DNA from: Hyparrhenia diplandra
Lineage: Eukaryota; Streptophyta; Magnoliopsida; Poales; Poaceae
Reading direction: 5' to 3'
NCBI GenBank assembly: GCA_015847255.1
Contig: JADLZK010005528.1
Coordinates: forward strand, 248,001-312,000
Length of the DNA: 64,000 bases
The notes beneath the pieces are model-generated. The model was not told the DNA's origin, did no database searches, and saw only the letters and a program-made list of their open reading frames with translations. Positions 46,104 through 59,494 of the stretch are shown here, piece after piece; the first letter of the stretch is position 1, and every line of letters begins with the position of its first letter. Made by a program: the position numbers and the translations under genes.

Positions 46104-49100
46104 TAGAAAATTTCTCTTCTCTCTCTCTCTCCAAAAATTCTCCTAATAATTTTTGGAGACATCTCGTGCCCCAACTTAAATCATTCCCAACTTCGTTCTT
46201 TGATTCTCATATCTTCTCTTGAGTTTCTCTCGATCGTCTCCGCCTTCTCTCGAGCTCATTCAATCTTGTCCGTAATCACTTTTCGTATATTCCCGAATCT
46301 TAATTGGACTACCATTCTCTTATCTTTCCTTTCTCCTATATTATACGGAGAATGTAACCTCTTTCGTCTCCTGCCGATAAGAAGATGAGCCCTGCCAACA
46401 CCCTCGACTTAACCAACCGTCGACTACCTCTAGGAAAACTCTTAACCATGTTCGGGTCGACCATAGCCTGTCGTAGCCTTGCCCGACTAACCGTAACCTT
46501 CCGTAATCGTGCCTGGCCAGTCCTAGCCTGTCATAGCCATACCCGGCCAGCTAGTAGCCATCCACGACCAACCACGGCCGGCCAGTAGAGGCCACAACTA
46601 GCCAGCGATCACTGCTACGCCATAGCAGGCCTAGAGTTATGGAATCTCTCCCAAATTATGTTGGCAATACTCGAAGACTCCCCTCATTAGTATTTGAATT
46701 CATCATGAGTCGCTTCTTTTATTTTCCCCTTGCGCCAATTACTACATAGGAAAAGAGGAGATAATTATTTTCCTTTTCTCCAATTCATACAAATTCCTCT
46801 TCAAATCTCCTAAGCCTCAAGTCATAAATAGAAAATTCTCCTTGGCTCCTTTTACCAACGAGGCTTTCTCCTTTCTAGTTTCTCTTGCTAGTCACCTTGT
46901 GCATGCACTTGTGGCCCTTCTACTTAATAAATACGTGAACCACGTATTCTATCTTGCATGCACCTGCCAATGCTTAGTTTGGGAGCACCGCATAAGCCCA
47001 ATCCTGCATGCAGTGCACTAACCCAGCTTGTCCTCTCGCGTAAGCAACACATGCAGCACCAGCACCGGGTCGCTCGGATCCTTCTCGGACCAATGCGCAT
47101 CGCTCGAACGCGCCGACGCTGCAGGACCGCGTCGCGCGCTTGCCCTGTCCCGCTAACATCAGCACCTCCCTTCGCGAGTCAGTCGTCATCCCTCGCGCAG
47201 CGCGCCACCAAAACCGCCACCACTTAGCCTTCGCCGCACCACCACGGCGAGCCTCTCCGATCCCGCGGAACCAGCCCGCAACCTCTCGTCTAGCACAGGA
47301 CAGAGAATGCGAGTCTGCCAACGAACCCGTCGTGGATACCTCGCCGAGCAGCCTCGTCATTCGCCGCGACAGCGTCCTCGGGCCACGCCCTCGACGTCCA
47401 CGCCATCCGCGACGCCATCAAGATGCAGCGCCCAAGCGAGCGCCGGAGTTTCACCGCGCCACGCCGTCTTCGCACCGCGACCTCGACAACCTGGACGATC
47501 ACCATGACACTGCCCTACCGAATGTGCACGCCGGTAAGCCTTTCCGGAGGCCAAGATCACACCTTTTGATGTCTTTTGGTGCCGCTGAACGTGGCCTGAT
47601 CGGCCTTCGTGCCGTGACTCTGTCCTCCACAGCATAGCAGCCTAGGCCGTCCACCACCTCGTCGATTGGCAAGCCCGCGGCCCTCATGCCAAAGTCCAGA
47701 GCCTTCGCCTCAACCGCGATGGCGCGTACAGCCTGCACCGGACCAGGAGACGATGTACCACCTCAAACCTACGCCGATCGGAGCTGCGGAGCCGACGACG
47801 TCGTGTTCTGCCAAGTTCGTCGGTGAGACCCCAAAACTCCACCCTTCTTGGTTGTTGCTCCATATACAAGCCTGCCTGCCTGTCCCAGCCTTTGACGCCG
47901 GCTCTGTTGCAGCGCACGCACAGTCGCACAGCACCGTGGCTCTACCGATGCCGCCGCGAGGGCACTCATGCACACGCGCACACCGGCTCAGGACCTCTTC
48001 ATGATCTCGCCGTTTCCATCCCAAAGCCCGCGCTTTGTCACTGCACGCGCATGGCCGCCGTCATCGGCAAGGAACAACAAACGTCGTGCCCTTGTCCTCG
48101 CCTTCCAGTTTTCGTGCCACTCAACGCGAGGCCGAGACCTCTCTCTTGGACCCACGGCTGGCCTTGCTGCCATATGCCGGACCACCACCGCGCAGCCCCC
48201 TGCACAGCCAAGGAACCATGGCGAGCTGTCCGCCGTGTTCCGCACTCCACCCGTAGCCGAGCCTGCATGCCGCTGCACAGTACGGCATCTCTGCCGCCAT
48301 TGGCATGGCCACCCACGGCCAGGAACGCTGCCACACACGCACACCGCGAACACCTCGCAGACACAACGTGCCTAACCTTTTCAAGCCTTCGGCCCTGCCC
48401 ATGGCCCAGTGCTCGCGTTTGCCGCGGCAAGACCCCCCACGCTGAGCCTCACAGTGCCGGTAGACATCCCGCTGGCAAAGCTGACCACTTCGCGCACCGG
48501 TCGTCCCGACCATGACGCGCGGCACAGCCATCACGGTCAATACAAGACCTATCCGTGGAACCCGTTTCTGTTGCCGGCTATCATCCATCAAGCCACTATC
48601 ACCCGTCGAGCCACAACTCAAGGCTCGTCACCGGCATCCACACATCCTGCACACGTACGCACGGACACGCGGGCGCATTCTGCAGTCTTTCGTCGAGCAC
48701 CTAGCCAGCGTGCCCTTGTATCCTATCCTTGCAAGCAAGATAGCAGAGCTAGCCACCGGTTGCCCAAGCCCATCAACACGTTCACTGCCCAGCTTGAACA
48801 GCAAGCCCACCTAGCCGAGAACCATTTATCCTTTTTTGGCTTTTCTAAAAATCCACCCCCACCTTCGAATATTCATAGAATATTCATCCTAGCTTTCTGA
48901 AATCCTAAGCTACCTCCCGGTACTGAGTTAGGTTTTATTGCAATTTTAGTTGTCTCTTATTGGTGTAGTTCTCGGTTTAATTTGCGTAGTGACGGATAAG
49001 GTCGGATGGATTCGAAGGAGCCCTGGATGGAAGAGGCTCTCGCTAATCGGCTATATCGACGTTCGAAGAAGCGAACCACTACTTCATCTACACCGCAGGT

Positions 49101-50858
49101 GTCATGGCAGCACCTTACTTTAGAGAATCCTATTAGACATTGCAATTAGATATGCTAGCGCTTTACTTTTACTCATTTGCTAGTATATATGATGCATGCT
49201 ATGCCTGAGCCTTAAATGCCTTGATTGAAACCCCTTCACCTGATTACCCAGCATCGCGCTCGCACTTATATACCTGCTTGCTTGCATTTACTCCATCATA
49301 TTTAGTTATGAGCCATGATATATGATGGATGTGGAAATAAAATGGTAAAATGTGATAATAATTGGGGAGAGTGCTGCGTGTGTCTTGGGTGTGTGGTGAG
49401 GGTTGTGTCGACCAGACAGGAATACACGACGAGTCACGAGGACAAGTCTTGCCGAGTGGGTGCATCCTGGGCACCCCTGTTTGAGAGATACCTGTGGTGG
49501 GTACATGGTGATTTCCCTGAGGAGGTTCTGGGGTGGAGTGCCTTTGTGGAAGGAAGCCCCAGAACAGAGGTGTCGTTGAGGCACGGGGTATTTAGTACCC
49601 CTATGATGAAGATGTCTTGTCTGGTCATACCTAAGGACTGTGAGCTCTTGAGAACCGGGATCGTGGGAACATGGTACTCACCACTTGTCCTTGGTCGGGC
49701 AGGGTGCGGAATGCCCCTTTTAGCTAGGCGGTGCCATTACTACTAGGTTGATAGCAGATAGTGTAGGGAGGTACGGGCATCGAGGCTCACACCCTCCTAA
49801 GACAGCGTAGTAGCCATCGGGGGCCCGGTATTACGTCTCACAGTCTCAGCGTGCCGGTGGTACTCCGGGGCTTCCCAGGGCTGAGTGGTAGGGTGGCATC
49901 GTCGAGCTAGGAGGTCTCCGTTATCATCCTAGGTGGGGACGTACCACCGATGATGGTGATCGAGTGGTCTTGTGTACACGCTCTGCAGAGTTAAACCAAT
50001 ACGTATTGTCCTGCCTTCGGGCATGGCCCTAACTTTAGGCCTGGATGCCTATGGGTGTCTTGCCGGCTTTTCTAGCCCGGACTGCCTTTGGGTGTGCGCC
50101 GGTCTTCTAGGGTTTATCCCATTGATTTTTACGCTTCACTTGAGTAGAGAGAGGTGTCCTTTCTATTCTCCCCCTGGTTTTCTCTTACGGCTGCGAGCCC
50201 GTGTGGTTGTGAGCCGCTTAGGCAAGGACGGGAGGGAGCTGTCCTTGCCGCTTGAGCGAGAGTGTGTGGTGAGATGTGTGTGGTGATGGTGATGGTATGG
50301 GAAGAATGTGTGTGGATGAGATGGAATTAAAACTTGATGAACTAATAATATTATTATATTACTATTTGTTGCTTTTCGCATGCGCTTAAGGATGCAAACT
50401 ACGCCCAAAGTATTAGGATCGCGGACCCCCCTTTATTTTCTATTTCCACTAAAGCTCATCGGTGCTGACCATGGCCTCGCACATATTTGGCGGTGTGCGG
50501 ATTCGCTTTGCGGTAGATTAAAGGATTAGGTAGTCTCGTTCCTACACTCAAGTTTGGTTTAGAAGATGAAGACTACTTCCTGAACTCTACGCCAACTCTC
50601 GATGAAGCCCGTGAAGGAGGAGCCTTCACTTGCTGACGTGCCATGTCTACTCTGAGATCTTGAGTTATGCTTCCGCTTAGTTTAACCTTGTAATAGGTGA
50701 GTCCCCAAGAGTTGTAATACCTTGTAAATTAGAAATCTTACGATGTATGACTGTGATATCATCTGTAAATGATGATGTGATAGGATGATCTTGTGGGACT
50801 ATCACATTGTTATTCGATTCTGTGTATTTTCCCTTCTTGGAAAATCGAGGTCGCTGTG
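46104..50858 (+). repeat. Left (5') giant LTR, head missing
   Basis: It is homologous to 51795-54203 over its first 2.4 kb. The remainder (48505-50858) has no second copy here because the right LTR is truncated. The first ~196 bp of the LTR are replaced by unrelated DNA ending at 46103. Open frames in the GC-rich part (46958-48900) differ between the two LTRs through indels and are not taken as genes. Confidence 0.8.
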
Positions 50859-50872
50859 TGGTATCAGAGCCG
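50859..50872 (+). other. Primer-binding site
   Basis: TGGTATCAGAGC followed by CG matches the initiator-methionine tRNA primer site used by many plant Ty3/gypsy elements. It fixes the end of the left LTR and the orientation of the element. Confidence 0.85.
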
Positions 50873-51585
50873 TACTTGACCTTAGGACGAGACCTTTAGG
50901 AGCAAAACACTAGAATAGAAGCCAAACATCTTGTCTGTTGTCGAGCTAGAGTTGATAACACTTGGTTCCCTTTCCCCGCCTTGAGTTCTCTACTAACTAG
51001 CCAATCTAGACTTGGAAAGTTGACCCTAGGAAATAATTTCCCTTTTTCTGCCCATGCTAGATCGATAGACGTGTGAGACTATAAAGGTTTAGGAGCCGCC
51101 TTAAGTCAACACGATGCATATAGGAGTTGTAATGATGTTTGATTGCTTGATTCCATTGTTCATGTGCTTCTTCTGTGTTTTGTTATCTGAGTGTAGGTAT
51201 AGAAACTATTTTATATACGTGTGACTCAGGACCCCTGTCCAACCTAGGCACTAAAACCCAAAGCCTCCCCATGACTAGATAGGAGACCTTTCGGAAGAGT
51301 AAAGCCCATTCACCATTGCATATGACTAACCCCATAAAACCCATAAACCCTAGAAGAGCATTCCCTGCTTAAGTACATTGGACACCCCTATACAAAATTA
51401 GATTGAGTCTTTGGAGAAAACAAAATGATGACAATTCTTTTGCACATGATCCTTTGAACAACCCACACCGATCGAGAAGCGACATAACAACATATTAGGC
51501 TTGACAACATATTAGGCTTGAGAAGCAACAACCCACCTCTTCACTGGCCGAGTAATCCCTTAATCTCGAGGGACGAGATCCTTGT
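50873..51585 (+). other. Non-coding interior of the giant-LTR element
   Basis: No gag or pol is recognisable. A short direct repeat (CAACATATTAGGCTTGA, at about 51489 and 51508) is present. The last part, with CTCGAGGGACGAGATCC, resembles the end of gypsy pol/3' leader without an open frame. Confidence 0.75.
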
Positions 51586-51598
51586 AAGGGGGGAGGAC
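51586..51598 (+). other. Polypurine tract
   Basis: AAGGGGGGAGGAC lies immediately upstream of the right LTR start TGTAACATCC, the expected site of plus-strand priming. Confidence 0.85.
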
Positions 51599-54203
51599 TG
51601 TAACATCCTGGATTTTTGAGAAGCCAAAATTACGAACTTTTTGAAATTTTTCCTGCAATGTGTGAATCATGTAGTTGCTAGGTCAAACGTAAGTTGACCC
51701 ACTAACAAAACGTTGCATGCATATAGAATTGCTTGTAGGAGATTGATAGAGCTTTGTAGTTGAGTTAGCGTTTTGTGTCGGAGTGCACAAATCCGTAGAA
51801 AATTCTCTTCTCTCTCTCTCTCTCCAAAAATTCTCCTAATAATTTTTGGAGACATCTCGTGCCCCAACTTAAATCATTCCCAACTTCGTTCTTGATTCTC
51901 ATATCTTCTCTTGAGTTTCTCTCGATCGTCTCCTGCCTTCTCTGAGCTCATTCAATCTTGTCCAGAATCACTTTCGTATATTCCTGAATCTTAATTGGAC
52001 TACCATTCTCTTATCTTTCCTTTCTCCTATATTATACGGAGAATGTAACCTCTTTTCGTCTCCTGCCGATAAGAAGATGAGCCCTGCCAACACCCTCGAC
52101 TTAACCAACCGTCGACTACCTCTAGGAAACTCTTAACCATGTTCGGTCGACCATAGCCTGTCGTAGCCTTGCCCGACTAACCGTAACCTTCCGTAATCGT
52201 GCCTGGCCAGTCCTAGCCTGTCATAGCCATACCCGGCCAGCTAGTAGCCATCCACGACCAACCACGGCCGGCCAGTAGAGGCCACAACTAGCCAACGATC
52301 ACTGCTACGCCATAGCAGGCCTAGAGTTATGGAATCTCTCCCAAATTATGTTGGCAATACTCGAAGACTCCCCTCATTAGTATTCGAATTCATCATGAGT
52401 CCCTTCTTTTATTTTTCCTAAACCCCTTGCGCCAATTACTACATAGGAAAAGAGGAGATAATTATTTTCCTTTTCTCCAATTCATACAAATTCCTCTTCA
52501 AATCTCCTAAGCCTCAAGTCATAAATAGAAAAGTCTCCTTGGCTCCTTTTACCAACGAGGCTTTCTCCTTTCTAGTTTCTCTTGCTAGTCACCTTGTGCA
52601 TGCACTTGTGGCCCTTCTACTTAATACGTGAACCACGTATTCTATCTTGCATGCACCTGCCAATGCTTAGTTCGGGAGCACCGCATAAGCCCAATCCTGC
52701 ATGCAGTGCACTAACCCAGCTTGTCCTCTCGCGTAAGCAACACATGCAGCACCAGCACCGGGTCGCTCGGATCCTTCTCGGACCAATGCGCATCGCTCGA
52801 ACGCGCCGACGCTGCCAGGACCGCGTCGCGCGCTTGCCCTGTCCCGCTAACATCAGCACCTCCCTTCGCGAGTCAGTCGTCATCCCTCGCGCAGCGCGCC
52901 ACCAAAACCGCCACCACTTCGCCTTCGCCGCACCACCACGGCGAGCCTCTCCGATCCCGCGGAACCAGCCCGCAACCTCTCGTCTAGCACAGCACAGAGA
53001 ATGCGAGTCTGCCAACGAACCCGTCGTGGATACCTCGCCGAGCAGCCTCGTTGTTCGCCGCGACAGCGTCCTCGGGCCACGCCCTCGACGTCCACGCCAT
53101 CCGCGACGCCATCAAGATGCAGCGCCCAAGCGAGCGCCGGAGTTTCACCGCGCCACGCCGTCTTCGCACCGCGACCTCGACAACCTGGACGATCACCATG
53201 ACACTGCCCTACCGAATGTGCACGCCGCCGCCGGTAAGCCTTTCCGGAGGCCAAGATCACACCTTTTGATGTCTTTTGGTGCCGCTGAACGTGGCCTGAT
53301 CGGCCTTCGTGCCGTGACTCTGTCCTCCACAGCATAGCAGCCTAGGCCGTCCACCACCTCATCGATTGGCAAGCCCGCGGCCCTCATGCCAAAGTCCAGA
53401 GCCTTCGCCTCAACCGCGATGGCGCGTACAGCCTGCACCGGACCAGGAGACGATGTACCACCTCAAACCTACGCCGATCGGAGCTGCGGAGCCGACGACG
53501 TCGTGTTCTGCCAAGTTCGTCGGTGAGACCCCAAAACTCCACCCTTCTTGGTTGTTGCTCCATATATACAAGCCTGCCTGCCTGTCCCAGCCTTTGACGC
53601 CGGCTCTGTTGCAGCACACGCACAGTCGCACAGCACCGTGGCTCTACCGATGCCGCCGCGAGGGCACTCATGCACACGCGCACACTGGCTCAGGACCTCT
53701 TCATGATCTCGCCGTTTCCATCCCAAAGCCCGCGCTTTGTCACTGCACGCGCATGGCCGCCGTCATCGGCAAGGAACAAACGTCGTGCCCTTTGTCCTCG
53801 CCTTCCAGTTTTCGTGCCACTCAACGCGAGGCCGAGATCTCTCTCTTGGACCCACGGCTGGCCTTGCTGCCATGCCGGACCACCACCGCGCAGCCCCTGC
53901 ACAGCCAAGGAACCATGGCTAGCTGTCCGTCGTGTTCCGCACTCCACCCGTAGCCGTGCCTGCATGCCGCTGCACAGTACGGCATCTCTGCCGCCATTGG
54001 CATGGCCACCCACGGCCAGGAACGCTGCCACACACGCACACCGCGAACACCTCGCAGACACAACGTGCCTAACCTTTTCAAGCCTTCGGCCCTGCCCATG
54101 GCCCAGCGCTCGCGTTTGCCGCGGCAAGACCCCCCACGCTGAGCCTCACAGTGCCGGTAGACATCCCGCTGGCAAAGCTGACCACTTCGCGCACCGGTCG
54201 TTG
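51599..54203 (+). repeat. Right (3') giant LTR, tail missing
   Basis: It starts TGTAACATCCTGG. After 54203 it diverges from the left LTR and continues with TGTTGACATCTC of another element. The long open frame at 52582-53337 corresponds to a disrupted region in the left LTR and is probably not a gene. Confidence 0.8.
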
Positions 54204-54830
54204 TTGACATCTCTAACGCGATCCACATCTGGGACGGCGTCGAAATGTATAAATGGTATCTATCTAATGAGTTAGCTTGGATGTGGAGTTAATCTCACAT
54301 TCCAATAGAAGTCAGTGCGGAGAGTTAATAAAGTTAGACGGAATTAGTTATGGTTTATGACTCTGTAACATTATCGATGGTGGAGTTAATCTCACCACGA
54401 TAGGCACAAAAGCTGTACCACACATTCTAGCATTGCCTACGAAACTAGTCTGTCACCCTAGCTCACAACGCTAAAGAAATGCGTGAACGGATATTCTTTA
54501 TATGACACTTGAAACTCTTGCAATAAATATAATTCTGGTATCTGCAAGCGCACAGATAGAATTACCCAATTGTAGCACTTCACCAGGAGTCTATCCAGGT
54601 ATCGTATTTATATTCTACCGAAAAGGAGAGGGGTAGGCTATGGGTAGGTTGATGATTTAATATTGATTCACTTGCAGTGGTGTAATGTAGAGTAAACCAT
54701 ATGCATCATACTAAACTCAAACTAGGTAAGTCACAAGGTAAAGATAAATAATGATAAATAATAATAATGATAATAACATCCAAGTCAAAGATAATAATGT
54801 GTGTGGGGGATCGATATTTGGGACGTCTCT
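54204..54830. mobile_element. LTR-retrotransposon fragment
   Basis: It begins TGTTGACATCTC exactly where the giant LTR stops. It shares motifs (GCAAGCGCACAGATAGA, TTGTAGCACTTCACC, GGTATCGTATTTATAT) with the LTR at 55680-55745, so it is a relative of that family. The right limit is approximate. Confidence 0.55.
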
Positions 54831-55515
54831 AACATCTCAAATTATTTAGCTTAACACGAGTTCTCCCACGAATAAGCTCGAACGCGTGGGCTTGAGACCT
54901 CCGTTCCCGCCTTCCTCGAGCTCTTCGAGAGCAGCAAGCCAGCGTCGAGGATGAGCTCATTGAAGACGCATCGACCGCCTCGCCCGGGCTCCCCCACCTA
55001 CGAGCTCCCAGGTGGAGATCTCTTTCCGCCTCGCTAGAACTCCCACGCGGGTGAGCTCCCCGACACCTCATCACCCTGGAACTCGTCCCAAGACCTCTCT
55101 CCGTTTCGCTCGAGCTCCCAGGCGACGAGCTCTACGACGTCGACCACGAGAGCTCATGTGTGCCGTCGTCTCCGGAAGCCAACGGGTACAAGAGTTGGTC
55201 GACTACTCTCCGACAAGCTCAACCACCCACGGCGGCGCTGTAGCCACGCAGAGCTACAGCTACAGGGGATGGTCATTCGATCACTTCGCCATACCCCGTC
55301 GACTCCAACAACTACGCTACAGTGCTCCGCGGTACATACGGTGTACCCCTTCCCATCTGCGGTATGGACGTACCCATGCCGAGAAGACACTTACCAGCTG
55401 CGATTAGAGACGGGCGTGCGGACCACCGCCCAAACCGTGATTCCAGCGTACGGCGACGACCAATTTCAAGGTCCGGGACGCCGGAGCTCGAAGGGAGCTC
55501 TCACCCGTCGATGAG
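54831..55515 (+). mobile_element. Outer LTR, left part (continues at 62361)
   Basis: It is rich in GAGCTC and CGAGCTC. It is split from its continuation at 62361-62773 by the 6.8 kb element, shown by the ATGAG duplication at 55511-55515 and 62361-62365. Its own left boundary is uncertain. The open frames are not recognised. Confidence 0.6.
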
Positions 55516-57250
55516 TGTTGCATTTCTTAAGCGCAATCACTAGAAACAAAGGTTTAGAACCCATCTCTAATAACGGCGCCAGAAATGCGCCGCTGACATT
55601 CCCAAGTAAAACCACCATGTCGGTGATCCGAATGGGAACGTCAACGGTGATAGATCTTGCCAAATAAGATATTCATCCGCAAGCGCACGGATCTATCATT
55701 GTAGCATTTCACCCGGAAGTATTCAGGGTATCGTTATTTATATTTTCCCAAAGGAAGGCATGGTGTAAAAGTCTCTAATTCGGACATGGTCAAGATGACA
55801 CGAATGTGTAATAGACCAATGCTCATAATAGGGGTAGAATAAGGTAGGTAGTAGGATAACTTGACACACACACACGAACCAGTCTCAAGGATAAATATAA
55901 AAGAATGAATAAAAGAATAAATCTAATATGGAGTAGGCATATCCTAGATAGTCACGTCAAGATAGCAGATACACACATGTTCAACTGTTAGAGATTCTAA
56001 TTCAAGATAGCCAAGGTCTCGTCGAATTACCGGGCACCGCCCACGCCCAAAGGACAGTGTCCGGCAATTAGCTCACGACACGGTAACGGGGGGATTTCAA
56101 AGGACGGACAAGGCTTGTCACGACCAAGCCGCCTACCCCCTCAACCGTGGGATGCACCGCAAAAAAGATAGGCAACCCCTAGCCCGGACACCACATCTAC
56201 ACTAGTGATTATCACTGGCGTGTTAACAAGGCTTACCCGCCCCCGGGTCCTTCTACTACGCCGCCCGAAGGAACGACTATCAATCCCGCAAGAACCCAAC
56301 ATCAACCAAGGCTAACTCGGGTAGAACTCAACATATCGATCTAGCTCTTTGGTCTAAACATGTATGTATGATAGACTAAGCACGAAGTTCTATAAGACAA
56401 GATCATGATATCAAAACTATAGACTAGTTCATCAACCAAGATTATATCACAAGAACTTTGCTCTAATTCAAGAACACGACTATATTGATAAGTAGAGAAC
56501 AAGAACAAAATGAAGAACTCTAAGTTGCTCATACCGCATAGCTCCTGAATGTCTTGCTCTCTTTTATTATTCTTGTCAAACTCCTCCTAAGTACAAACTA
56601 GGAAGAAAGAAGAAGAAGAAAAAGAAGAAGAAGAAGAAGAAGAGGAAGGAGAAGAAGAAGAAGAAGAGAGAGGCTACATTGTGTGGTGTGTGTTACAATG
56701 GTGGGAGATGGCCTCCTTTTTATAGGTAGAGGAGAGGGGGCTCATTGGAAAATGTCCCTCCCCACATGGTAGGAGCCAAAACCGACCTAGGAGTACCTTC
56801 CATGTACGCCAAACCGACGATCCCACGTCGGGTTTCACCCGCTTTGGAAGGTAACAAACCGCCTCGCCAAAGTTGGGCCCGAACCGCCCGGCAGGGGTGC
56901 GGCCGCACTTTGGGCGCGCGCGCCCCCGCCTGGCCCCCGTTCGGGCTGGGCTTTGGCAGGCTGGCGTCTTTGGGCCTGAAAAGTTGTGTGGCGGTGTGCG
57001 CCGGCCCCGTTCTGCGTGTTTTGTCCCATTTCTCCCTGGGCTTGATATTCTTCCAGGAATGCGCTTTCCAGGGAGGCGCCTTTTGGTGCATTTTTCCACT
57101 TGTTTCTTATATAGATCTGCACAATAGTATTTTGGCACTCCAAGTGGAATTATGTCAGTAATAAATGTATATGTGTGTAGCAAGGTATAGTTTCAACCCC
57201 TAATTGGTAGAATGTTGACGTTAAAAATATGTCGTTAATGACCGTCAACA
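55516..57250 (-). repeat. Left LTR (3' LTR of the minus-strand element)
   Basis: 1,735 bp, paired with 60606-62360. It contains a GAA/GAAGAA tract (56602-56668) and, near its plus-strand left end, a motif GGCGCCAGAAATGCGCC that looks like a gypsy primer-site sequence inside the LTR. Confidence 0.9.
56602..56668. repeat. (GAA)n microsatellite in the left LTR
   Basis: A GAA/AGA repeat with interruptions. The matching tract in the other LTR is longer (61703-61786), showing slippage after insertion. Confidence 0.9.
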
Positions 57251-58778
57251 AACTCCCCCAAGCTTACCCTTTGCACGTCCTCGAGCAAAAAGATAAGTAC
57301 TTGGTTGTTGATCAGGAGTTGCTACTATGCCGATTACGTTTTTCAAGTGCCAGGGTTATAATAAGATTTTCTACTATAGTTTGAATAAAATGGCATGCCT
57401 TTGCTCACCCTTTATTACCTTTCATCGTTGCGGGGCTTTTTAGCTTTTCTCAAAGCCTTGGGCGGTTGCCAGATAGAACGGCTATAATGTAAAATATTTT
57501 TCACTCATCCTTTTGATCAACTTTCTCATCCGGGATTTATTTATTTAAGTTTTTTTTTTTTTTTTTTTCGAGAAAGTATGGGCTTTATTGCTATATATTT
57601 TTTTGTTTGGAGAGGTGGGCTCGCTCGCCCTAGACTTTTATCTTTTATTTCCTCTCTCTTTCTTTTTTTTTTTTTGGAGATGTGGGCTCTACTCGCCCCC
57701 TCGGACACATGTCCTTTTTCATCTCTCTTTTTTTTTTTTTTTTTTCTCTCTTTTTTTTTTAGCATAGCCCATATCTTTTTTTTTTTTCTTTCAAATTAGA
57801 TTTCCGGATGTCAAGTTTCTCTTTTTGGATGAAATCATAGCAAATCCATTTGTACCATATCATACTTGGCAACAACTTAGACTAGATAGAGCCTATGCAA
57901 CCACATGAATCAGGTTTTTCAGGATGAGTTTTTAGACTTACCCACTAAACCCAAACTTTAGAGAAATTGAATAAACTAGGCACGTGCAAAACATAAGATG
58001 AAAGCAACTATTCATCATTTCAACGAGGGGGTAGAACTAAACATTTCTATAACACATATATATGAAGTGGAATAACTCTCCTCTCTCTCTCTTTCTTCTT
58101 CCCTCCTTTTTTTTATTATTATTTTATTATTCTCATACCTCATCATTCATATTAATAAAATAAATGAATAGAATGTGAGATACGAAGTTACCTTTGTGGG
58201 AGTCCTCCCCAAGCTAGCTTTTGACTTACCCTCGGTTTATGAATGTTGCTAGCTTGTAAACGCTATGAATGGATCTTTGATCAACATCATCTTTTGAGCG
58301 TGCCGGGGAGACTCCCCCAAGCTTGTCTTGTGATGATCTTGAAAGAGCGGGACAACCATTCTTGGAGTTTCAAAGGTTTTATTTTTATTTATTTTGTTAT
58401 TATTTTTATTATTAATTTTTTTTATTTTTTTTGGTTCACCAAACAACTTCGATCTCCATTGTCATCTCTCGGACTTACCCTCATGATGTTGATAAATTCT
58501 CGCAAGGGTTAGTCCATATGGTCGATCAAATTCTACACTAGCAGCTCTCGATTCAATAATCAAACTCGACTCCATGTCTAATCTGATTAGGGTAGACTTT
58601 TTGACCTAAGCACCATGCTTAATTCAAAAACACCTATGGAAGTATGATCACTCGAGTAACCAAATCTTCCAAATCAAAACATGCCAATATAGAAAAAAGG
58701 ACGCATGAAAGAGCAATAAGATTCATCCAATGAAGATGAAGACTTTGAAAGGTGAATGTAAAGTTTAATTTTAATTTT

Positions 58779-59066
58779 TTTATAGATTTTATGTAATAAA
58801 TATTTTTGTTAATTTTGATAATAAAATATTTTATAAAACATATATAATTAATTTTTTTTGAAATATACCCCATTTTTTTTTATTATTGAAATATACCCCA
58901 TTTTTTTATTTTTGAAATATACCCCATTTTTTTATTTTTGAAATATGCCTATTTTTATTTTTTTTGAAATATACCCTATTTTTTTTTTTTTTGAAAATAT
59001 TTATTTATAGATTTTTGTGTAGTAAATATTTTTGGTTTCTTTTGAAATAAAATATTTTATAAAACA
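58779..59066. repeat. Tandem GAAATATACCCCATTTTTTT repeats between direct repeats
   Basis: Five units of about 28 bp (58859-58998) lie between two copies of a ~65-bp AT-rich sequence (58779-58842 and 59001-59066, sharing TAGTAAATATTTTTG-like and AATAAAATATTTTATAAAAC). Confidence 0.85.
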
Positions 59067-59458
59067 CTTTTTTTTTTTGGAAGGTAATGGACAGAGGATG
59101 AGAGTGTAGGTTTCTCATTACCTTAGTAAGGTCCTCCCCAAGCTAGCTCAATGCTCATCGGATCGGGTTGTATCCCCGTGCTTTTTGTCTTTTCCTCGCA
59201 TGGTTAGTATATGGTAGACTCGCGAGGGGACTTACCATCCTTTGCAATTACCAAATTGTGAAACATATGCGGGAAGGAGCAAAAGAGCGCTTTTGTGTTG
59301 TTTTATTTATTTATTTATTTTTCAAAAAAATTTTTATTCGAGAAATTTATTATAAAGGGAGGACAGAAAAAAACTTCACCAAACTTTTGATACTCAAACA
59401 AGGCTAAGATAAAAATGCAATGTAAGTCTAGCCTTGTTTTATCTCCATGATGAAATAT

Positions 59459-59461
<3 letters not shown>

Positions 59462-59492
<31 letters not shown>
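59462..59492. repeat. (AT)n microsatellite
   Basis: A perfect TA dinucleotide run inside the non-coding interior of the retroelement. Confidence 0.95.

Positions 59493-59494
<2 letters not shown>

Larger units (their letters stand above)
46104..54203 (+). mobile_element. Non-autonomous gypsy-type element with giant LTRs and a tiny interior
   Basis: The left LTR (46104-50858) lacks its first ~196 bp. The interior is 50859-51598 and the right LTR (51599-54203) lacks its last ~2.35 kb. Combining the two gives an LTR of about 4.9 kb around ~0.74 kb of internal sequence. The primer-binding site and polypurine tract place it on the plus strand. The shared LTR portion (46104-48504 against 51795-54203) is nearly identical apart from small indels, indicating a fairly recent insertion. 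LTR text such as GTGTACACGCTCTGCAGAG (about 49972) recalls large-LTR Tekay/Del-type grass elements; that assignment is by resemblance. Confidence 0.85.

Noticed and set aside
46958..48900. Long open frames in the giant left LTR
   Set aside because: The paired LTR changes their frames by indels, and no domain is recognisable. They are GC-rich LTR sequence.
52582..53337. 251-aa open frame in the right giant LTR
   Set aside because: The same region in the left LTR is frame-broken; no conserved protein is recognised.
57541..57799. Short Phe/Leu-rich or Lys-rich frames over T runs
   Set aside because: Homopolymer translation only.
58779..59066. Regular ~28-bp repeats as a CRISPR-like array
   Set aside because: The repeats are directly tandem without unique spacers, T-rich, and lie in a plant retroelement interior.
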